Assembly (NCBI GenBank): GCA_019095985.1
Contig: CM032661.1
Span: 36,490,018-36,554,017, forward strand
DNA length: 64,000 bases
Reading direction: 5' to 3'
Source of the DNA: Streblospio benedicti
Taxonomy: Eukaryota; Annelida; Polychaeta; Spionida; Spionidae
Shown here in pieces: positions 34,971-47,882 of the stretch. The notes under the pieces are model-generated. The model was not told the DNA's origin. It searched no databases and saw only the letters and a program-made list of their open reading frames with translations. A program made the position numbers and the translations under genes. How positions within the stretch are numbered: position 1 is the first letter of the stretch; every line of letters begins with the position of its first letter.

Positions 34971-36940
34971 GTGTAAGATGGTCTTCTACCAGTCAGAGGC
35001 ATCATTTTGTTTTATCGATTAAAGGGATTTCAAAATTTATCTTACCTAATTTGCAGTGTTCAAAATTATTTTTTGTATTATTTTGCTAATAAGAATAGTT
35101 CTTTTTACAACAATCAACGACTACTATATATAACCTTACTCCATATTTCACAAACGTTGAATCGATTGTGCATTAATGTACTGCACTAATCTCAACAATT
35201 TCCCAGGGATTATACACTTCATCTCCCATATAAAGCCTAAAATGGGTCACTGCAGCACAAAAAGAATTAGTGGCATTTGTTTATTAACAATCCTGGTCCA
35301 ATCATCATGTCTACATACAACACTCGCACAAATCAATATCATTAATGGATGATGACAAATGTAGAGGAGGTGCGGACTGATTGCAGTGCATTTGCTGTGA
35401 CATGGAGGGTCTCAAAATATGTCCATTTGATTTTCGTTATATGGTATAAAGTAGTGTGTCTCACGATTCAATTATGGCAGTGTATTACATGCTTTTCTTT
35501 CAAAACAATCTTTAAAATTCAAATTTTAAATTTAATTTTCATCAATTTCGAACTATACATGTTCCTTTCCCAAAAGAAAGAAATCTATAAATCTATGTAT
35601 AAAAAATTGGTTAAAATTATATTTAGAATTTGAATTTTAGATATTGTTTTGAAACAAAAGCAGGTAATACATTAACATAATTGAATCATGGCCTCAAAAT
35701 AAAGTGTGACATTTGTAGCTATAGGTAAGTCTGAGTACGTGTAGTTTGTTGTTATTGAGTTTGAAAGTAATGGGCCTGTGCGGATAAATATAGACACCAT
35801 TTCACAATAAATAACCTACATGGTGAAATATAAGAGAAAAAAGCTCTCAAAATGACCTACTTTGTGTTGGCTTTGATCTGGCTTGTTCTATTTTTCAGAA
35901 CAAAATAGCGTGCACGGTTTTTATATAACAAAAATGTCTGTAATGTGGAAAACATGCAACAGACAATTAAAACTTAGATATACTAGAAGGAATGAGTGCA
36001 CTGGCTGTTTTTGATGAGATGGACCAACATTTCATCACATTGTCTCTGTCTCAATCAAGATTTCTATGACAGATGCGGCCGAATGACAGATGTTTCTGTC
36101 ATGCAACATATCTGTCTAGATTCTAATGATGAAAAAATACCAAAGAAACTGTCTTGGGACATTCATCTGCAAACACTGGTGACGCACGTATCATTCGTGT
36201 GGTCATTTACTGTAGGTTTATTTGATGCACTAAAGCAATCAATGTAAACCAGATGTGTCCAGATGTGCCCAATTGCATGAGATAGGAGATTTTTATGTTC
36301 TTGCGTTTTAAGACATCATGTGATGTCTCCACGTTAGGTATTACATTATTCCTATATTTATCCTCTCCTGCAAAGGTAGTCATATTATATATACTACATC
36401 TATCAATACACATGTACAATTGAAAGATGATACCTTGCTACGGAAATATGCCCCATTGCTAGAATACTATTCTATATTCATTGAAAAGACTACACGAAAC
36501 TGATATTACACACGCACTTCTTATGTATTTCATCAGACGTAACTTTATGAAAGATGAAAAGACACTCCTCACGGCACCTCATCTTTCATGCCTCTGTAGG
36601 GTTAGATACTGAACCCTGAGCTCAAAGCAACAAAGGCTGGTGTGTAAATAGTATCAAGATACCACACGACTTTCATCTCGCAGATACTAGATACTGCTGC
36701 AGTCTATACACTACATCAAGTAAGCCTTCTTAATACTTAACAATATTGCACCTAGGCAACCCAACTAAATACAGTACTGCCTAGTTTTCAATAATACTCA
36801 TCTTGATGGCACAGCCTTTTCATAATTAAGCCTCCATTCACTGTCTTCGATTTTCTTCACAAATGTAGTCTGGGTTATGAGGCTGCTCTGCTACACTGGA
36901 CAGTACCGACTACTCACTGCTGTGGCGACATTCTCACGCA
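34971..36940. other. Gene-free A+T-rich stretch
   Basis: No coding exon was found. TGTTTATTAACAAT (about 35,278) is a forkhead-like site. A short hairpin (ATGAAAGATGA at 36,547 and TCATCTTTCAT at 36,579, loop 21) is present. Otherwise I see nothing. Confidence 0.5.
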
Positions 36941-36951
36941 CCCAATCACAC

Positions 36952-36970
36952 CTAATGACATTGTCATTAG
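36952..36970. promoter_or_regulatory. Palindromic pair of homeodomain sites
   Basis: CTAATGACATTGTCATTAG has 8 bp inverted arms (CTAATGAC / GTCATTAG) around ATT, that is, two facing TAATGA-type homeodomain sites, fitting dimeric paired-class or similar binding. A CGCCGTCCGCCGCCGCCGCC run follows, then GGGGTAATTGC and TTTATC. The combination resembles the other CpG-richer patches here. Binding is inferred. Confidence 0.4.
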
Positions 36971-37079
36971 CGTCGCCGTCCGCCGCCGCCGCCCGCCATG
37001 GGGTAATTGCACCTCAACTTCACTTTTATCAATTCGCTGATTGGTTTGTGCATTGAATTCTGCCGTTTTGAGCGCGGGG

Positions 37080-38745
37080 TTATGGGGTTCCTGGTTTCTG
37101 GCTGATTGGGAGGAAGCACTTGGTAAAAAAGACTATTGATGCATTATGCGAGAGAGAGACTTTGATAAAGACCATCACTTCACTGGCGATGGCATGTTAG
37201 GAGGAGGGTCAACTTGTACACATGAGGTGCAGAGTTTGCATGTTTAAAGGGACAACAAGCTGAAATTCTCAAAATGAGTATTGGGTTTGGTTTTTACCTA
37301 TTTTTAGACTTCCTCATACTGATCATGAGTGAATAAAGTAGTAATTATACAGTTTGACATGGCGATCATTTTTTAATTCTCATAACTCGTCATGAATATT
37401 TGATTGCAACTAGGTAACTGCTTATCAATTAAAATTAACCCTATCAAGAATCACCACCATTGCAATTTAACGTTCTTAACATATTGAATTGGCATGGTGG
37501 CTGAAGCAGTTAATGATGGTACGATTTCAGTTAAGAATAAAGCCTACAATGAGCTAGAATTTACCACAACTGATGGTTGATTCACACTTGTTGCTTTATT
37601 ATGATATAAATCAGACAGCATCCATCATGGTAAATCTAATCTAGTTCAAGTTGTATTCTAGCCAAATATAGTAACCAATGAGAACCTGTCAGTAAAGGGT
37701 TACCACAGTTCAATGCCAGGCTGTGACTGCAGCTCCATATCACTGTTCAAAGTTACATGAGACAACAATAATATATTATTAGTTTGCACGCACACTTGAC
37801 CGATTTCTTGTGTACTTCCGTCCTTTCTACGTGTGCATTACAACTCAGACATTAGATTTATGGATTACTGTAATATGCACATTTGTTGTGAGGAGTCAAG
37901 TACAAGAAAAACACTCTTGCTGGGTTAGATTCTGTTTGCTGCATAATGTTATGTAAAATTCGAAGTTACACATCCAGACCAATGAAACATTAAAACTATT
38001 CAAAGACTTTAACAATCCTTACACAGGAACAAGGTGTCTCCTCAGTCATTGCAACAGAAAAGGCCCTGACCCAATTCTCTAAATTCGATTAATGCCTTCT
38101 TAGTTAATACAATGCATACATTTCAACTTGCCCATTGCAGAGCAATTCTACATCACCAACTTACATCTCACATTTAAGCCCTAATGACCAACGTGTAGCT
38201 TGAAAAATGGCAGCTAGGAAATTACACGGCCGTAGAAAAGAGAGGTTGCTCTTAAAATTGGAGTAAAATGGCAGCACTGTAATGCGTCTCTTGTAATAAA
38301 TAATGGTGTTTTCTTCTTAGTATGTGATGCATGTGGCAGCTGAGACAATGCCGCAGCACTCCCGATAGGAATGTGCCGCCAAATCATGCTGCAAATAGTC
38401 CCCCTCTTTGTGTACAGTGGCCAGGCCGGAAATTAATACGCAGAGCTCTTTTATAAATGGCCTGCTCACTACCCAAGAAAGGTTGAATGCAAGAGCTCGG
38501 GGTCTTTTGTTGATTAAGCATCTTGGTTGTCGGGGGCTCTTGATTGGAATATAGGGATGTAAGGCAGTGTAGAGGGGCTTATTTCGGGTCTCTTACAGCC
38601 GCTTATTGGGGATATTCTCTTGCATAAATTCTGTGCTGATGTTGATCGATAATATGGTCAAGGCTCATCTCCTATATAAAAGAAACAGTCATTGATTCTT
38701 GCTTCTCTCAAACTAATGTATTGCATTTGCGATCAGCGTCTATAT
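37080..38745. other. Gene-free stretch; CNE-like patch at its right end
   Basis: No coding exon was found. About 38,190-38,620 is of higher complexity, with TGTAATAAATAATGG, GACAATG (Sox-like), GGAAATTAATACGC and TTTTATAAATGG, and could be a conserved noncoding element. To its left the DNA is A+T-rich and plain. Confidence 0.45.
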
Positions 38746-38881
38746 TTACAATGAGAAATCATTTTCACAAATTAAAGTATTATCTTACACTTTGATATCA
38801 TGTTCTACGCGTCTTCATCGATTGTTACAATGAGCATTCATTTCCACAAATTAAAGTATTATCTTACACCTATCATGTTCT
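38746..38881. repeat. 79 bp tandem duplication
   Basis: TTACAATGAG starts at 38,746 and 38,825. Each is followed by CACAAATTAAAGTATTATCT and TACAC, then TATCATGTTCT. The copies are close but differ by small indels. Confidence 0.8.
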
Positions 38882-38969
38882 TACATCTCCTCTCTACAAA
38901 AGACTGCTGGCCCTCTTACCGCTGTCGAACTAACAGACCTTTCTGAACCGTAATCTGCACCCTTAAAAC

Positions 38970-39020
38970 GCAATTTCCGGGGAAAGCAGCGACTTCCGGG
39001 AAGAGACACGACCACGTGTT
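38970..39020. promoter_or_regulatory. ETS-type and E-box motifs, promoter-like
   Basis: ATTTCCGGGG and the palindromic ACTTCCGGGAAG carry ETS cores (TTCCGG). ACCACGTGTT adds an E-box within 25 bp. ETS plus E-box is common near metazoan transcription starts. No exon could be confirmed downstream, though a candidate noncoding exon lies at 39,241. Confidence 0.35.
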
Positions 39021-39240
39021 TGCACAGTCTGATCACGACACACGCTCAAATTAAAACATTTCCATCGAGATGCTTCTAGCAAACAATTCAGTTAGCATAC
39101 ATTACCGGCCTGTACTTTCATTCGACATTGATATGTGTCTGTTTCCGAGTTTTTGTTTTATGTTATTGTTTCATTTCATCCGGCTCTTCTTGTTCAACTG
39201 TGTGTACTTTTGCGACCACCTATGAACTCTGCCTTTTGCA

Positions 39241-39300
39241 GATTCACTGGCAAGGATTCAGCATTGAAGTCGTAACTCAACCACTGATAAGCCATTCCAA
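39241..39300 (+). other. Possible noncoding exon (weak)
   Basis: GCCTTTTGCAG ends at about 39,241 and fits a 3' splice site, and CATTCCAAGTAAGCC near 39,300 fits a 5' splice site with GTAAGC. The 60 bp between has no long open frame. The pair lies about 230 bp downstream of ETS/E-box motifs. Splice-like signals are frequent by chance, so this is only a lead. Confidence 0.15.
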
Positions 39301-39679
39301 GTAAGCCACGTGTATAATCCACTCATTGGTGAGCTAGCACTGTTAAAGCCTTGGTCTGACAGTTACGTATGCTCATATAATAATTTTCATTGCATGAATG
39401 AGCTGCAGAAAACATGATGAACATTGAGAATAGTCTTCAGGTGTCAAATTTTAAGGTACATCTTGTAGGTTTGAACACTGGATTTATATCAAAATTACTT
39501 TACAGGCCTACATATGACGAACATTGTATCTAGAGTACAGATGCACGACTAGAGAGTATACTAAGCCACAAGGACAGCAAAATTTATTTTGAATGTTTCG
39601 GCTTCAATATTCGGGATTGTCCTGCCCTAGACTAATCCACGGACAGACTGTACCTAATTGAAGCTAAATACGTCGTGGG

Positions 39680-39775
39680 AAGTCACTGTCACTTTACAAA
39701 CTTGTTTGCAAGATACCCCGTGTCAAATACATTGTGTAAAGTCACTGTCTCTTTATAAACTTGATTGCAAAGATG
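39680..39775. repeat. 59 bp tandem duplication
   Basis: AAGTCACTGTCACTTTACAA (from 39,680) recurs at 39,739 as AAGTCACTGTCTCTTTATAA. Both are followed by ACTTG(T/A)TTGCAA. A small local duplication. Confidence 0.8.
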
Positions 39776-39839
39776 GAATCATCTTTGCCAAACGCATATA
39801 GGTCCAACGCATTTGTTATCTACTACCCCGAGGCAAACC

Positions 39840-40071
39840 ATGGGAGTGCCCAAGCGTGCCTGTGAGACCGGGGCTGGACCCGGAAGCTGGTTCTGGCCGC
39901 GCGTCCATCCATCATCACCTCTGTGACAGACCAATAACAGCGCGTCAGCCGTGGCGGCGGCGACGCCGCTCACTTCATCACGCCCGTCTCTCGCCCCGTG
40001 CACAGCAGGGCGTGTGTGTGAAGGGAGGGGGGGGGGGGTACGTGTGTGTGGGGGGGGGGGGGGGGGGGGGG
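39840..40071. repeat. CpG-rich patch ending in long G runs
   Basis: About 39,840-40,015 is CpG-rich (GGCCGCGCGTCC, GTGGCGGCGGCGACGCCGC). It runs into a G tract at 40,023-40,038 and, after ACGTGTGTGT, a 22-base G run (40,050-40,071). The open frames here on both strands reflect the composition. The G runs could form quadruplexes; their exact length is error-prone in sequencing. Confidence 0.7.
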
Positions 40072-40205
40072 TTGTGGTCATTGATGTCATACCCTGTTTA
40101 GTTTATAAACAGGATATGTTGCTTTTTAAACCTCCAAATAAAACTACTTTTGTAATAAGATAATTAAATCATTGATTTTGTCACTATTTAAAAACTTCAT
40201 TATAG

Positions 40206-40303
40206 ACTGTTGTGAACCTCTTGTAAAGAGACCACCTATCTCTATCTGAGACGAATTGATGTCAGTCTCACGGGTGTAATCTTTCCAGAGAGGTTCAACT
40301 GTA
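40206..40303 (+). mobile_element. Family A MITE, short copy
   Basis: It begins TGTTGTGAACCTCTTG and ends CAGAGAGGTTCAACTGTA, facing each other as TIRs, with AAGAGACCACCTATCTC inside. At about 98 bp it is half length, so the middle has been lost. Confidence 0.6.
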
Positions 40304-43300
40304 TTGTATCGAAGCATAAATCAGATACGTTGTAGGTGCTCGCAACATTGTCGAGAAGGTCGAGATCTTTTCAAAACTTGGTAGCTAGGTGTATGAGCTT
40401 TTTTTATAAAGCAAACAAGTTGTATGAGCATGGATCAAAAATCATGGTGACTACCAACTGCATCAACAATCAAGATCTTATGGTCTACATTTCTGTTCAT
40501 ATTTACCACTGATTTGCCCTAGAATGCTACGAAGATAGTCATGTTTCCCAATGAAGAAACTCATATGGTCAGACATGTTGATGATATCTCAACACTAAAC
40601 AACGCCAAAACAAGAACATATGAATGTCTGTCTTGACACTCAATACGCCACCATAACGCCCCCTATATTCAGATTTGTTCATGCACAATTCAGTTTTTGC
40701 GCAATTGATGTTTCTCGTCTGCGTCAGCGCAGTGACACTTTAATAAAGCATAGGTGGCGCTCTAAGACGTGGGTGACTAATCAAGGGTGTGGTCCGTGGA
40801 CTTTGGACACCCAGCATCCTAAGTTATTAACCCTTCTTGATGGCATTCACACCCTCTTTGTATTCTGCAAATAGCGTACGAACACTGGCATTGTATTGTC
40901 TACAGTTGGGAGTGTAATTACTATTAGGTATATTTCCTGAACACACCGTGATATGATGTGCTTTTCTATGTAATGCTATTTATATTATAATGATGGTGTG
41001 ACAAGGTTTATCATCATTAAGCTCACTTATTAGCACTTGGGATGAGGTGAGGTGTATTTGAACTAGGCTAGACGTTTATTAAGATAGATAATGGAACTGC
41101 ACCTGTGTAGCCAATAGCACGAACCCGGTGCTCAGAATTTTGACAGGCTCATAATTACATGGTGTGGGTCACGTGTTAACAAGGAAGATTGCTGCATTAG
41201 AGAAGGTGTACATGTTTGTAGAATGTATTTGTTGAGCAAAATATTTAAAATGGGTTCATTATTTTAATGTCAGCAAAATCAATTAGTAAAGTCTTAATGT
41301 CCACTGTTTGTGAGCGCAATACATGTATATAACATCTCAACAAATGTTTTCACACTTTCACATTCAATTTATGCAATGAGAACATAAGCTGTTTCAATAA
41401 GAATTTAGATTATCTCTGTACCATACCTGATTACTCATGATTATAGCTAAGTTAGTTGTTATTGAGCCTTATATTCTCTGTTAATAACCAGAGGGTTGGT
41501 TACACATGCACATATCATTCCTTATTATGAAGAGGGTGTGGCCCAACGGACCAGTCAGCACAACAAACATCCACGCCTACACAAAGTAAATACATCTGCG
41601 CCCAACTATGCTCATTTTAGTGACTAAGAATGCCATAATACAGAAAGATATCGTAGAAGACCTGTATATGCAAAGACCTTCAAGCTCACAAAGGCAACAT
41701 GCTTCTATAAACTATAAAGTGCTGTGTTTGTTGGAAGTCCTTCAAATGTGCCCCCAAAGAGCACGAAATACCAGCAGTTTTAATGGCGAAGTCTCATGTG
41801 GTACTACTAACTTTGGCTGTGTTTTGTAGGCTGTGTCAATAACTAATGTTGTGACATTTTTTAAAAAATAATATAGCATCAGCATGGCCTGTCAATTTGT
41901 AGATGTAACTTGAATAAGATCGCCTATATACACATTGACAAATACAAAGATACAAGTGCCGGGCTGAGCACATCAATTTAATTATTTGTGATTAAGTTGT
42001 GATTGCAATTCCCCAAACCTTCAGACGTTTTGTATGTCTCCACCACGCATATCATCTTGATAACTCAAACAACAAAATACCTATCTTCTAAACATTCCTA
42101 TCTTCTAAACATTGCAAATATTCATCCAAGCACAGTAAAAATATTCTAAAACAGACAATCTAATCTTGTGGAAAACTTTAAAAGGGCGGGCACAATCAAA
42201 TTCCTCGGCAAAATGGCGCTTTCACCTTTTGAGGGGCTAGAAGGGTACAGTGTTCCCATTTTAATGAGCCAGCTTCTTTCCAAGGAATGTTGACCTTACA
42301 CAATGTGATTTATTTTAATGAGCAATGGCCTCCTTCACCGCTAGCAAAATGTTGCATCTTGTCTGGCTTTAAATATTTACATAGATTTACGTTTTCTCTA
42401 TATAGGGATTGGATTTCACTTCTTGATGAAATAAAGACTTATCGCAAATAGATCTCTTGCAGCATGTGTAATGTTGGGGCAAGAGTGATACAGATGGTTG
42501 CGTATTTGTCTTCGTAGGAAATTAAGTGGAACGTCTGCTGTTTTGTTGATAAGGAATCCGAAGAGGGCAGAAGACTGCAGAAGACTGGGTGTGAAGACGG
42601 GAAATTTGGGAGGAGGCTTGTAAAACATGGACATTTTCTGCATGGTGTGAACACCGTTTCAAGGAACATTCTGGGAAATGTGTATGTTTAAATCAAACCA
42701 GACAGTTGTTGGGCAGATGCTCGTGAAACGATATTTCTTTGCAGTTTCTTGTATGTTGGTACACGTACTACTATTTTCAAATTTGATTATAACATTTTAA
42801 CACATCACGTGAGGGTGTAAGTCACACTGCACGTGAACAAGTGGTCCCAAGTACGAGGACTCCATAAAAACTTTTTATAAAGTTTCATCCAATATTTCTT
42901 GTACTTTCCCCTTTTTTACCCCCGTGCCTTTGCATCTATCAGTGACTTTACATGTTCAACTATACATCATTTTACTGGGTCAGTTATCGAACATCCAATC
43001 GCCCAATCAAGCAGAGAAGTGTGAAGAAGCATAGACTGCTGAAAAATACAATGATAACCTACATTGTGGAGCATGTGTCGCCAACCCAGTGTGTACATAG
43101 CTCTTGATATCTGCCTTATTAGAGAAAGTGAGCAGACCCGGTTGATGCCCCCTGTTGATTTTACATGGTTCCATGTTTATTGACAGTGTGCTATTTGACA
43201 GTTCAATATCTCAAATAATGTGCAACACACATTTGATAGATTGAAAAAGGATGTTTATACTGCTATGCATATGTGTATTGTATTGCTACATATAAATGGC

Positions 43301-46140
43301 AATTCTTTGAGGATTCTAGCTCTCCCCATTCATTAGTGCACAAAAATCTCAAAGTGACACTACTAATTCGCGTTGGAAAATAATCTTACAAAAACTAAGA
43401 ACTTGTAATATGATGACAGATTCATGAACATGTAAATCCACACATAATCTCATTGCATTTTCGATCACATTTTTCTCCCTCTCAGCCAATCCAGTCACAC
43501 CAGTGTGCATAGCTCTACACACGCCAGCAAGCACAATACAGGGTGTGACGCAAATATATTCATCTCTTAATGAGAAGTGGCAAACTAGAGTTTTGTGCTG
43601 TCACGGCGTGATACTTTTGGGACCCGGATGTCGTCTGCTAATCACCTCCATTGTCCATGCGCTCAATGAGTATTGATGCTCATCATTTGGCAGACGAGGC
43701 GTAAGCAACTTTGTTCTTGTTTTTGTAGAATATCTTCCAGGTCCTTCCATGGGGTTAGAAAATGAGATCCCTGTCTCTATGTTATGTGGATTTAGGGTGT
43801 AACCGTGTTATCTATATTCAACACAATATGTTTTTTATCAACTGAAATATTCATGTCTTAATTACAGCGATAATAATCTTGTTACTGGACACAAGTATGA
43901 GATTTTAGAAAATTTAAAATTGGGGTGTATTAAACGCCCTATCGATTTGAATACAATGCCCGTATAAGACATACGCGTGCATCTCATTTATGTAGAAAAT
44001 ATTCAAAAGTGTACCATTTCTAAATATGACAACAATACATCCGTGTCATTTTAACCCCAATTAGAGTCCTATATCTGGCTTCTGCACTACTTTTTACACA
44101 GCGGAATGATATGTTTATGGGCCAGTGCCTGGTCCGTCTGGGAGTCGTCTTCTGGCTTTGTTGGCAGAAACAATTGCTATCTAAATGTGCTTGGAGAAAT
44201 AAGCTGTATTTCTGTGCCCAAAGTCAATTCTGTGAAATTAAATACTGACATTTGGCTCTTGTCTCTGCTCTGTTAGTGTCGTATCTCTTGTACGAGCTTT
44301 TAATTTCTAGGGTGAAGTGATGTAGATGTATTATCATATGTACATGTACAGGATCTGCATAAGTTTAATGAAGATGAAAGCAGAACTTGTTCGTGCGTAG
44401 AACCCTTTAGTTTTATGATATTGGGTATTTAAACTGGTTAATTATCATTGCACGTGGCAACTTAACGTTAATAAACTTATACTGTAATACTATATCGCAT
44501 GTACCATTGCAAGTCGATGCACATTCCATCATGGCAAACATAAATTGTACGAAACCTTGATTGCCGTTTCCATAACAGGTAAATTATGCCAATTTGACAT
44601 TCACCTTCACAGACAATCGTATGCGGTGGGCGCAGCAATCTAGTTCAAAGCTCGCCCACTTTACTATAAATCAGAAATATCAAAATGCCATTGTGTTGGT
44701 CAAATTACACGTGTATAACGTGGGGTTTTGTCTGTCATGTAAGCTCTCGTGCCATGGCATTTGAGCACACACGATCATGCACTAGCTATCTGACAAACCT
44801 GCCATTAACTGGAAGCTTTGATCTGTGTGTATACTAGCTCCGTGCACACTATTCTCCCTTTCAGCATCAGGGTTTTCAAAGCATACAGTTGTTTGCAGAG
44901 TAAGCATACGGTTAGTGACGTTAAATTGATGGACCATCGAATGCTCTCACACAAACTCTTGATAATAATAGATTTAAAGTACCGACAGCAAGATTACCAA
45001 AATTTAAAACTGTCTGTCGATGTATTACCATTGTAGTTCTGAGTTAGGAAAAGCACTTTTTGCAATTAAATAAGCCTACACGTACATGTATGTACGGGTG
45101 CTGCATAGATGCATAGATTGAATGATGATGAACTCCAAACATTCTCCAACGTTTAATGAAAGTACTCGAATCTGATTGGCTGAAATGCACAACAATTTTT
45201 TAATATCATCCACTACACAGTTTATAACATTAAAACAATAAAAAATAAAGTAAAGAGAATAAAAAAATAAACGCGTGGGGAAAGGTACTGTGTTTGTGAC
45301 ACCCCACACCCTGTGAGATTCTGATCTCTCAACCCAACTAGTATTATACCCTACACGTATTAGTCTACAAATTGCACACTGTCTCCAAACAACAACATAT
45401 AAACCTTTTTAAATGTTACGTTTAAGTACATGGCTTTTATGAACAGGCATACACAATTTTAAAAAGCAGACACAAGAGAAGTGCACAACACATTAAATTT
45501 CTACATCCTGTAATTTGGGTTGCATGTTACAAATTACCTCGAGCGAGATTATTTCATTCCTCTCTATTACTATTAGTTTGCAAAAACAACTAGATTTATT
45601 GCAGAATTCAAATTAAATGAGCCGGAAATTCATCCTCTGGTAGTGTCATGTTTCTTACATGAACTGTTTCTTTTATACAATTCTAGGATTAAGTGATGTA
45701 GATTTGGTAGCACAAGTACACTTTGTCCTAATAGTCTTGTTTGAGCAAGGCTCTGAGGGGCTGCTCGTTTAAATAAAAACAGTAGCCTATTAAGGGTCCA
45801 GGAAAAGTGAAGTTCTGAACATATATCTTTTATGTCTGAAAATTTAAGACCCTTATATCTTTGTTATTTTGTAACAAGGTATATATTCTTTGTACGTAAA
45901 CCTCACTGATATATGACAGCAATATTTTTAGGCTTACGTCTTTCCCAGAAAGACATGTGTATATTTATTTTTCATCTTCATTTTTATATACAATTTACCA
46001 ATTATTTAATCTGTAATTATAAGCGGCCGATGGATGGCTTCTTGGTCTTTTTAGACCCCAGTTAAAGCACCTTTGTTTACGAAGGCTACAAGTACACACG
46101 AACACCTATTCATGGAATGGAATTTATAGAAATTCATAAT

Positions 46141-46183
46141 ATTGTATTGCATTGCATGGTATTGCATTGTATTGCATTGGTGT
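46141..46183. repeat. Pentamer microsatellite (ATTGC/ATTGT)
   Basis: ATTGTATTGCATTGCATGGT is followed by further ATTGCATTGT units. The complementary AATAC/ATACA composition recurs at 47,820-47,882 and about 12,050-12,090, so the same simple-sequence type occurs three times in the window. Confidence 0.8.
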
Positions 46184-47819
46184 TATGAGTATAGTAACCT
46201 ACACATGATATCATACTGCCCCACTTAAAAGACTTCATTTCTTGCCCCGTTTCACTAGCCATTGACACCAACCCTATTGCCTCACATGTAGCAGTTCAGT
46301 ATACCTAATCATCTCAATAAGTCTGGGTGACTCGTTCTAATACAATGAGACTGATGACACAAATACTCGCCTGCGATCAGCATATATAGCGCCACCTAAA
46401 GAAGCGCCGTGAGCCAGATTCATATGTCATTAATGTCACTTGATGAAGATTTTGACACCATGTTGAGGGGTCCTACATGTAATTGTAATACACGTTGCAG
46501 AGGATAGGCCTCTCAGGTGTCTTTACGAGAAATGGCGAATTTCAGGGGGGTTTCCATGCAGTCGATTGGAATTTATGGGGTGATCGGTGATTGCACCAGA
46601 TTTTCTGATCTATTATGAAGGTAAGGCTTAATGATCATTTATAAAATGCGGCTAAGGAAAATTGGTTTCTTACTATATGCATTTTATAACTCATGAACCA
46701 AAATTCCATATTATGTTAAGAAGTGCACGTGATAGATCTTTGCATTACATGTCATATTATAACACACATACAAGGAATTGATAATGAAGCAAGAAAAGTG
46801 CGTTTGATTGGAATAATAAGAAATCTATATTTGGATTTCACGTCCTCATGGACTACCCATGACTGTTCTACTACCAAGACACGCAGAAATGTCACACGAC
46901 AAAAGATGTATGCAGTACCCACAACGCGATGGCTTCATGCATGAATGAACACTGAGCACATGAGGGTAAGACGGTATGATGCTAACAATGATAAATTAAT
47001 GAGACTACCAACTGTTACATTTTCTTGAAGTCTTATTATAATGAGTATGATAGATGTTGGCATGGACTTTCAATAATAATGATATATGAGAGTAAGTTTG
47101 TTCATTAAAAACGTATGGTGTGTCTTGAGATATGCACTACAAAGTGTCAGATTCATCAGCTGCTATTCATCAAAGCTACTATTTTCTCTAAGAAGTTTTA
47201 ATATGATTCGTTAGACTCTATATAGACCAGTTTTTCTGTGTTAGTATGAAAGACTCCGCGAGTTTTATACTTGAATTGCAGACTATTGCAAAATATAGTG
47301 TATATTTATGTATACATAGAGCGTTGAATTTATAATTGTTCTAGATCATTACACCCAGTAAAACCAATGTTATATTACTTGGTTCTTAAACATACTATTG
47401 CTACAGTACTGGGGTGGATCATTACTTTTTAGATCAGATCAAATAAAAACTTATTCTACACTCCATTTCTATGCTGAGTGAAAACAATCTGATGGCACAA
47501 TTCTAAACAAACACCACATTCACTATAAATTTTCTGCTCTATATATACTCGATACTACATGGTCACTACTCTACATAACAGCTCTAACCCCGTTGCTGTG
47601 ACCAATGCTTCTGACCATTTGTCAAATGCCTCTTCTATTTACGGTCTTCATTGGCCTTTTCCTGTAGCCGGTAATTGTTATGTCTTCATAAATCTAAATT
47701 TGGCCGCGAAGGTCTAGTGGTGCAGCAGAAGAGAGAACTTACATTGCGTCCCGTGGCCTCAGTCTCACATTAACGAATCTTCAACCATTGATTTTTACTA
47801 TGAGGTAAGAGATCATAAA

Positions 47820-47882
47820 TGCAATACAATACAATACGGCAAAATACACCACAATACAATCCTATACGATAAATACAATACA
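47820..47882. repeat. Pentamer microsatellite (AATAC)
   Basis: GCAATACAATACAATACGGC followed by degenerate AATAC units up to about 47,882. Simple sequence; no function suggested. Confidence 0.8.

Noticed and set aside
47703-47760. GGTCTAGTGGT, like the A-box of tRNA-Glu
   Set aside because: No matching B-box or cloverleaf stems could be drawn; probably chance or a decayed SINE.
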